Below are positions 61,477-64,000 of a DNA stretch of 64,000 nt, in pieces. Position 1 is the first letter of the stretch, and every line of letters starts with the position of its first letter. The DNA comes from JANQGH01 sp039819285 (GTDB lineage Bacteria > Pseudomonadota > Alphaproteobacteria > DSM-16000 > Inquilinaceae). Under the pieces are notes generated by a model. That model did not search any database and was not told where the DNA came from. It saw nothing but the letters and a program-made list of their open reading frames with translations. The translations under genes and the position numbers were made by a program. The stretch is taken from assembly GCA_039819285.1 (NCBI GenBank), contig JBCBSH010000003.1:1-64000 (forward strand), written 5' to 3'.

Positions 61477-62286
61477 TTACTCCGCATAGCGGCGCAGGCC
61501 GTGCCAGATGCCGTCGACGATGTCGAGATAGGCCGGGTCGCGCCGGATCGCCTCGATATCGCCGTCGCGCGGAATTTCCGGATCGATGATCTGCGAGACC
61601 TGGCCCGGATGCGGCGACAACAAAACGATCCGGTCGGCAAGATAGACCGCCTCCTCAATCGAATGGGTCACGAACAGGAAGGTCTTCTTTTCCAACTCGC
61701 GCAGCCGGATCAAGTCCTCCTGGAACTTGCGCCGGTTCTGCTCGTCAACGGCGGAAAAGGGCTCGTCCATCAGCAAGACGTCGGCATCGACGGCCAGCGC
61801 GCGGGCGAGGCCGACCCGCTGGCGCATGCCGCCGGACAGTTGATGGGGGTATTTGTGCTCAAATCCGGTCAACCCGACCTCCGCGATGTAGTGCTGGGCG
61901 ACCTCCTCGCGCTGGGCGCGCGGCATGCCGCGAAGCTCCAACCCGAAGGCCGCGTTGCGCAGCACCGTCGCCCAGGGCATCAGGGCGAAATCCTGAAAGA
62001 CGAAGGCGCGTTCCGGTCCGGGGCCGGTCACCGGCTGGCCCTTGACGAAGATCTGTCCCTCGGTCGGCTCCAGCAGGCCGGCGACGATCTTCAACAGGGT
62101 CGTCTTGCCGCACCCCGACGGCCCTAACAGCGCCGTCAATTGGCCGGCCTGGAAGTCGAGATTGATGTCTTTCAACGCCGTGACGCTGCCGCCATAGACC
62201 TTGGTGACGTTGTCGACGGTGATGATCGGGGCGGGGTCCGCCGGTCCGCCCGGCATGGGATCTGGTCGGTTCATCGCGAGCGTCAT
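61477..62286 (-). CDS. ABC transporter ATP-binding protein, SsuB/TauB/NrtD type
   Basis: A 269-residue ATPase: Walker A LLGPSGCGKTTLLKIVAG (about residues 51-68), Q-loop FVFQDFALMPWATVLRN, signature YPHQLSGGMRQRVGLARALA, Walker B VLLMDEPFSAVD, and H-loop LFVTHSIEEAVYLADRI. The ATG at 62286 overlaps the stop of the preceding permease (ATGA). A longer upstream open frame is a shadow of that permease. Confidence 0.94.
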   Translation of the reverse strand: MTLAMNRPDPMPGGPADPAPIITVDNVTKVYGGSVTALKDINLDFQAGQLTALLGPSGCGKTTLLKIVAGLLEPTEGQIFVKGQPVTGPGPERAFVFQDFALMPWATVLRNAAFGLELRGMPRAQREEVAQHYIAEVGLTGFEHKYPHQLSGGMRQRVGLARALAVDADVLLMDEPFSAVDEQNRRKFQEDLIRLRELEKKTFLFVTHSIEEAVYLADRIVLLSPHPGQVSQIIDPEIPRDGDIEAIRRDPAYLDIVDGIWHGLRRYAE

Positions 62287-63113
62287 TGCTGGCTCCGCTT
62301 TTCCGGTCGGAACAGGACCGTTTCCAGCCGCTGCAGCAGGCTTACGGCGATCACGGCAAAGGCAACGATGGCCAGGATCGTCGCGTACATGTTGGCGAAA
62401 TTGGCGACCGACCGGTGGAAGGTGATCAGATCGCCGACGCCTGTTGGCGTGATCAGCAATTCCGCAAGCACGATGCCGCTGAAGCCCTCGGCGACGCCCA
62501 GCCGGACGCCGGCAAAGATCATCGGGCTGGCCGCCGGCAGGACGATATGGGTGATCTGTTGGCGCCGGGTGCCCATGAACGAACGGGTCATCGCCAGCAG
62601 CGAAGGCGAGACGTTGCGCACGGCCTTGTAGCTGTTGATCGTGATAACCGGCATGGCCAGCAGCATGACGGCCATTACCTTGGCGGCGAGGCCGATGCCG
62701 TATACGAAGGTGACCAGCGGGATCAGGGCGGCCATTGGCGCGGCCTGCATGACGATGAAAATGGGCAGCGCCATGAACTCCACATCGCGCCGCAGGCCCA
62801 TCAGCACGCCGCCGCCGATACCGATGACCAGGGAAAAAACCAGACCGATGGCCAGGGGATAGAGCGTGCGCAGGAAGGCAGCGACCAAGGAGCCGTCGGC
62901 CAGCATTTCCCAAAACGCCGCCATGGTCTCGGTGAATGACGGAAAGGCGTAGTTGAAGCCGCTGCGCCCCGCCACCTCCCAAAGGCCGAAGACCAGAACC
63001 AGCGACAGCAATCGCCAGGCGAGTGGCAGCGACGACCAGCGCCGCAGCAGGCCCGGACCGCGCCGGTCCGGCCGCAGCGCCGTCGTCGCCTGGGCCGTGT
63101 CGTGGGTTGCCAT
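62283..63113 (-). CDS. ABC transporter permease, SsuC/TauC/NrtB type (first of two)
   Basis: A 276-residue permease with six predicted helices (WRLLSLVLVFGLWEVAG, LYPLAIGLVFSLVIGIGGGV and others). The coupling loop is LAMTRSFMGTRRQQITHIVL, followed by PAASPMIFAGVRLGVAEGFS. I start at the ATG at 63113; the upstream frame to 63674 overlaps the binding-protein gene. It shares fold but little sequence with the permease at 60715, so the channel is probably a heterodimer. Confidence 0.9.
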   Translation of the reverse strand: MATHDTAQATTALRPDRRGPGLLRRWSSLPLAWRLLSLVLVFGLWEVAGRSGFNYAFPSFTETMAAFWEMLADGSLVAAFLRTLYPLAIGLVFSLVIGIGGGVLMGLRRDVEFMALPIFIVMQAAPMAALIPLVTFVYGIGLAAKVMAVMLLAMPVITINSYKAVRNVSPSLLAMTRSFMGTRRQQITHIVLPAASPMIFAGVRLGVAEGFSGIVLAELLITPTGVGDLITFHRSVANFANMYATILAIVAFAVIAVSLLQRLETVLFRPEKRSQQ

Positions 63114-63150
63114 TACCGCCCTGCCGGACGTTGGCGGCCGGTCGGGCGGA

Positions 63151-64000
63151 TCAGTTGCCGCGCGCCGCGTCAAGCGGCCCGAAATTCCAGAAATCGGACG
63201 GATCGAAGCTCGCCGGATCATGGTCGACCTGGCCGGCCGCCGACAGGAACGCCATGTCGTCCCCGGCATCCTCAAGGCTGCCGCCGCCCAACGGATAGAT
63301 GCCGTTGGCAACCGCCTCGACATAGTAGGGCACGATCTCACCCGCGACCTCGGCCGGCAGGTCAGGCAGCAGGCCATATTGCTCGCGCAGTTCGCCGACG
63401 ATCTCCGGGTTTTCCTGAATGTCCGCCCAGGTCCGCAGCAGTTCTTCGACGAATATGGCGACATCGTCCTGCCGTTCGGCCAGGAAGTGGGTGTTCGCGT
63501 ACAGCGCCTCGTCGGTGGCGTTGACGCCCTCGATCGGCAACCTCTGGAACTGGCCTCCGCCCTCTTCCTGCAACAGTCGGAAGGCGGCGGCGTCGACGAT
63601 CGTGGCGTCGATCGTGCCCTGCAGCATGGCGCCGGCCCGCACCTCGGACCCCGGGACGTAGCTGATATTGGCATAATCGATGTCGTGGATGTCGGCCATC
63701 AGCATCATCAGCGCCTCGGTCCCCGACCCGCGCGAATGGACGGTGATCTCTTCTCCGTTCAGGTCGGCCCAGTCGGCATAGACCTCGGAGTTAACCACAG
63801 GAAAGAACAACAGCGTGCTCATACGATAGAACATCCGTATCGGCGCCTCGGAATTCTGCAGGAACGCGTAAGGCGCGCCGACGCCGATGTCCGCCTGGCC
63901 GCTGAGCACCGCCTGCACGGCCACATCCTCGGAGTTGAAGAACGTCAGATCCATGGGCACGCCGCGCTCGCCCGCGCGGGCCATGGCGATCAGCAGGTTC
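63151..64000 (-). CDS. ABC transporter substrate-binding protein, NMT1/TauA-like (5' end beyond window)
   Basis: The frame is open to the window edge; 282 residues of the C-terminal part are present, and the signal peptide lies outside. Typical features are FFNSEDVAVQAVLSGQADIG (near the edge), the ligand-cleft phrase VHSRGSGTEALMMLMADIHD, and TIDATIVDAAAFRLLQEEGG. Relatives bind taurine, nitrate, sulfonates, pyrimidine precursors or aromatic acids; the ligand here is not evident. First gene of the minus-strand ABC-FAH operon. Confidence 0.88.
   Translation of the reverse strand, partial: NLLIAMARAGERGVPMDLTFFNSEDVAVQAVLSGQADIGVGAPYAFLQNSEAPIRMFYRMSTLLFFPVVNSEVYADWADLNGEEITVHSRGSGTEALMMLMADIHDIDYANISYVPGSEVRAGAMLQGTIDATIVDAAAFRLLQEEGGGQFQRLPIEGVNATDEALYANTHFLAERQDDVAIFVEELLRTWADIQENPEIVGELREQYGLLPDLPAEVAGEIVPYYVEAVANGIYPLGGGSLEDAGDDMAFLSAAGQVDHDPASFDPSDFWNFGPLDAARGN

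Noticed and set aside
60220..62127. 635-codon open frame on the plus strand
   Set aside because: Antisense to the FAH, permease and ATPase genes, low-complexity Asp/Gln/Arg translation; a GC-rich shadow.

Overview
The window is a stretch of GC-rich chromosome (roughly 64-65% G+C by eye) from an alphaproteobacterium, most likely from the Rhodospirillales/Kiloniellales side of the class. This rests on gene order (rpsA-ihfB-lapA, pyrF-trpF, trpB-trpA-accD-folC-trxA, tsaE-addB-addA) and on class-typical families: DUF1127 proteins, an RpoE-ChrR pair, an IalB-like protein, a ChrR-type zinc anti-sigma factor, and a ybbN-LON-Trm112-DUF971 cluster. Genus cannot be fixed from sequence alone.

Layout. 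1-1.7 kb: 3' end of rpsA, terminator, ihfB, lapA-like gene. 1.7-7.2 kb: accessory block (ornithine cyclodeaminase family, AGE epimerase, a less GC-rich phosphotransferase, DUF1127/LysR divergent pair, sarcosine-oxidase-like flavoenzyme). 7.2-17.7 kb: pyrF-trpF, then an inserted block (PhyH dioxygenase, arsR plus ArsP-like permease, and a ynbA/ynbB/plsC-like phospholipid trio), then trpB-trpA-accD-folC. 17.7-25 kb: minus-strand tsaE-addB-addA-trxA, for DNA break repair, tRNA modification and redox. 25-30 kb: ferredoxin-NADP reductase, truncated PAS protein, YggT, CorA, NnrU, argG. 30-38 kb: hypothetical genes, a second LysR/DUF1127 pair with two tiny membrane proteins, methyltransferase, asparaginase, TrmH-type methylase, and rpoE-chrR followed by an ABA4-like membrane gene. 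38-45 kb: ialB-like, rlmN, a frameshifted aminotransferase, a YARHG-domain secreted protein, an unannotated small ORF with an extreme Shine-Dalgarno, ketoacid CoA-transferase scoAB, and a HAD phosphatase. 45-51 kb: ankyrin protein, class III cyclase, the DUF971/Trm112/LON/YbbN cluster, PrdX-like deacylase. 51.1 kb: tRNA-Gly(GCC) with an IS481-family element beside it. 53-59 kb: a five-gene peptide ABC transporter followed by a gamma-glutamyltransferase remnant and a GntR regulator. 60-64 kb: a minus-strand NMT1/TauA-type ABC operon with two different permeases and a terminal FAH-family hydrolase, cut by the window edge.

The backbone is housekeeping: translation, nucleotide and tryptophan synthesis, fatty-acid and folate synthesis, and recombination repair. 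Accessory blocks are spliced between conserved operons. Decay is visible in four places: the aminotransferase, the IS transposase, the GGT remnant and the gene-poor 52.5-53.1 kb stretch. No CRISPR array, prophage or obvious defence island was seen. The most unexplained feature is the 42.4-42.9 kb leader region, which holds an inverted repeat, a 32-codon ORF behind a 15-nt perfect complement to the 16S rRNA tail, a hairpin and an intrinsic terminator ahead of scoAB.
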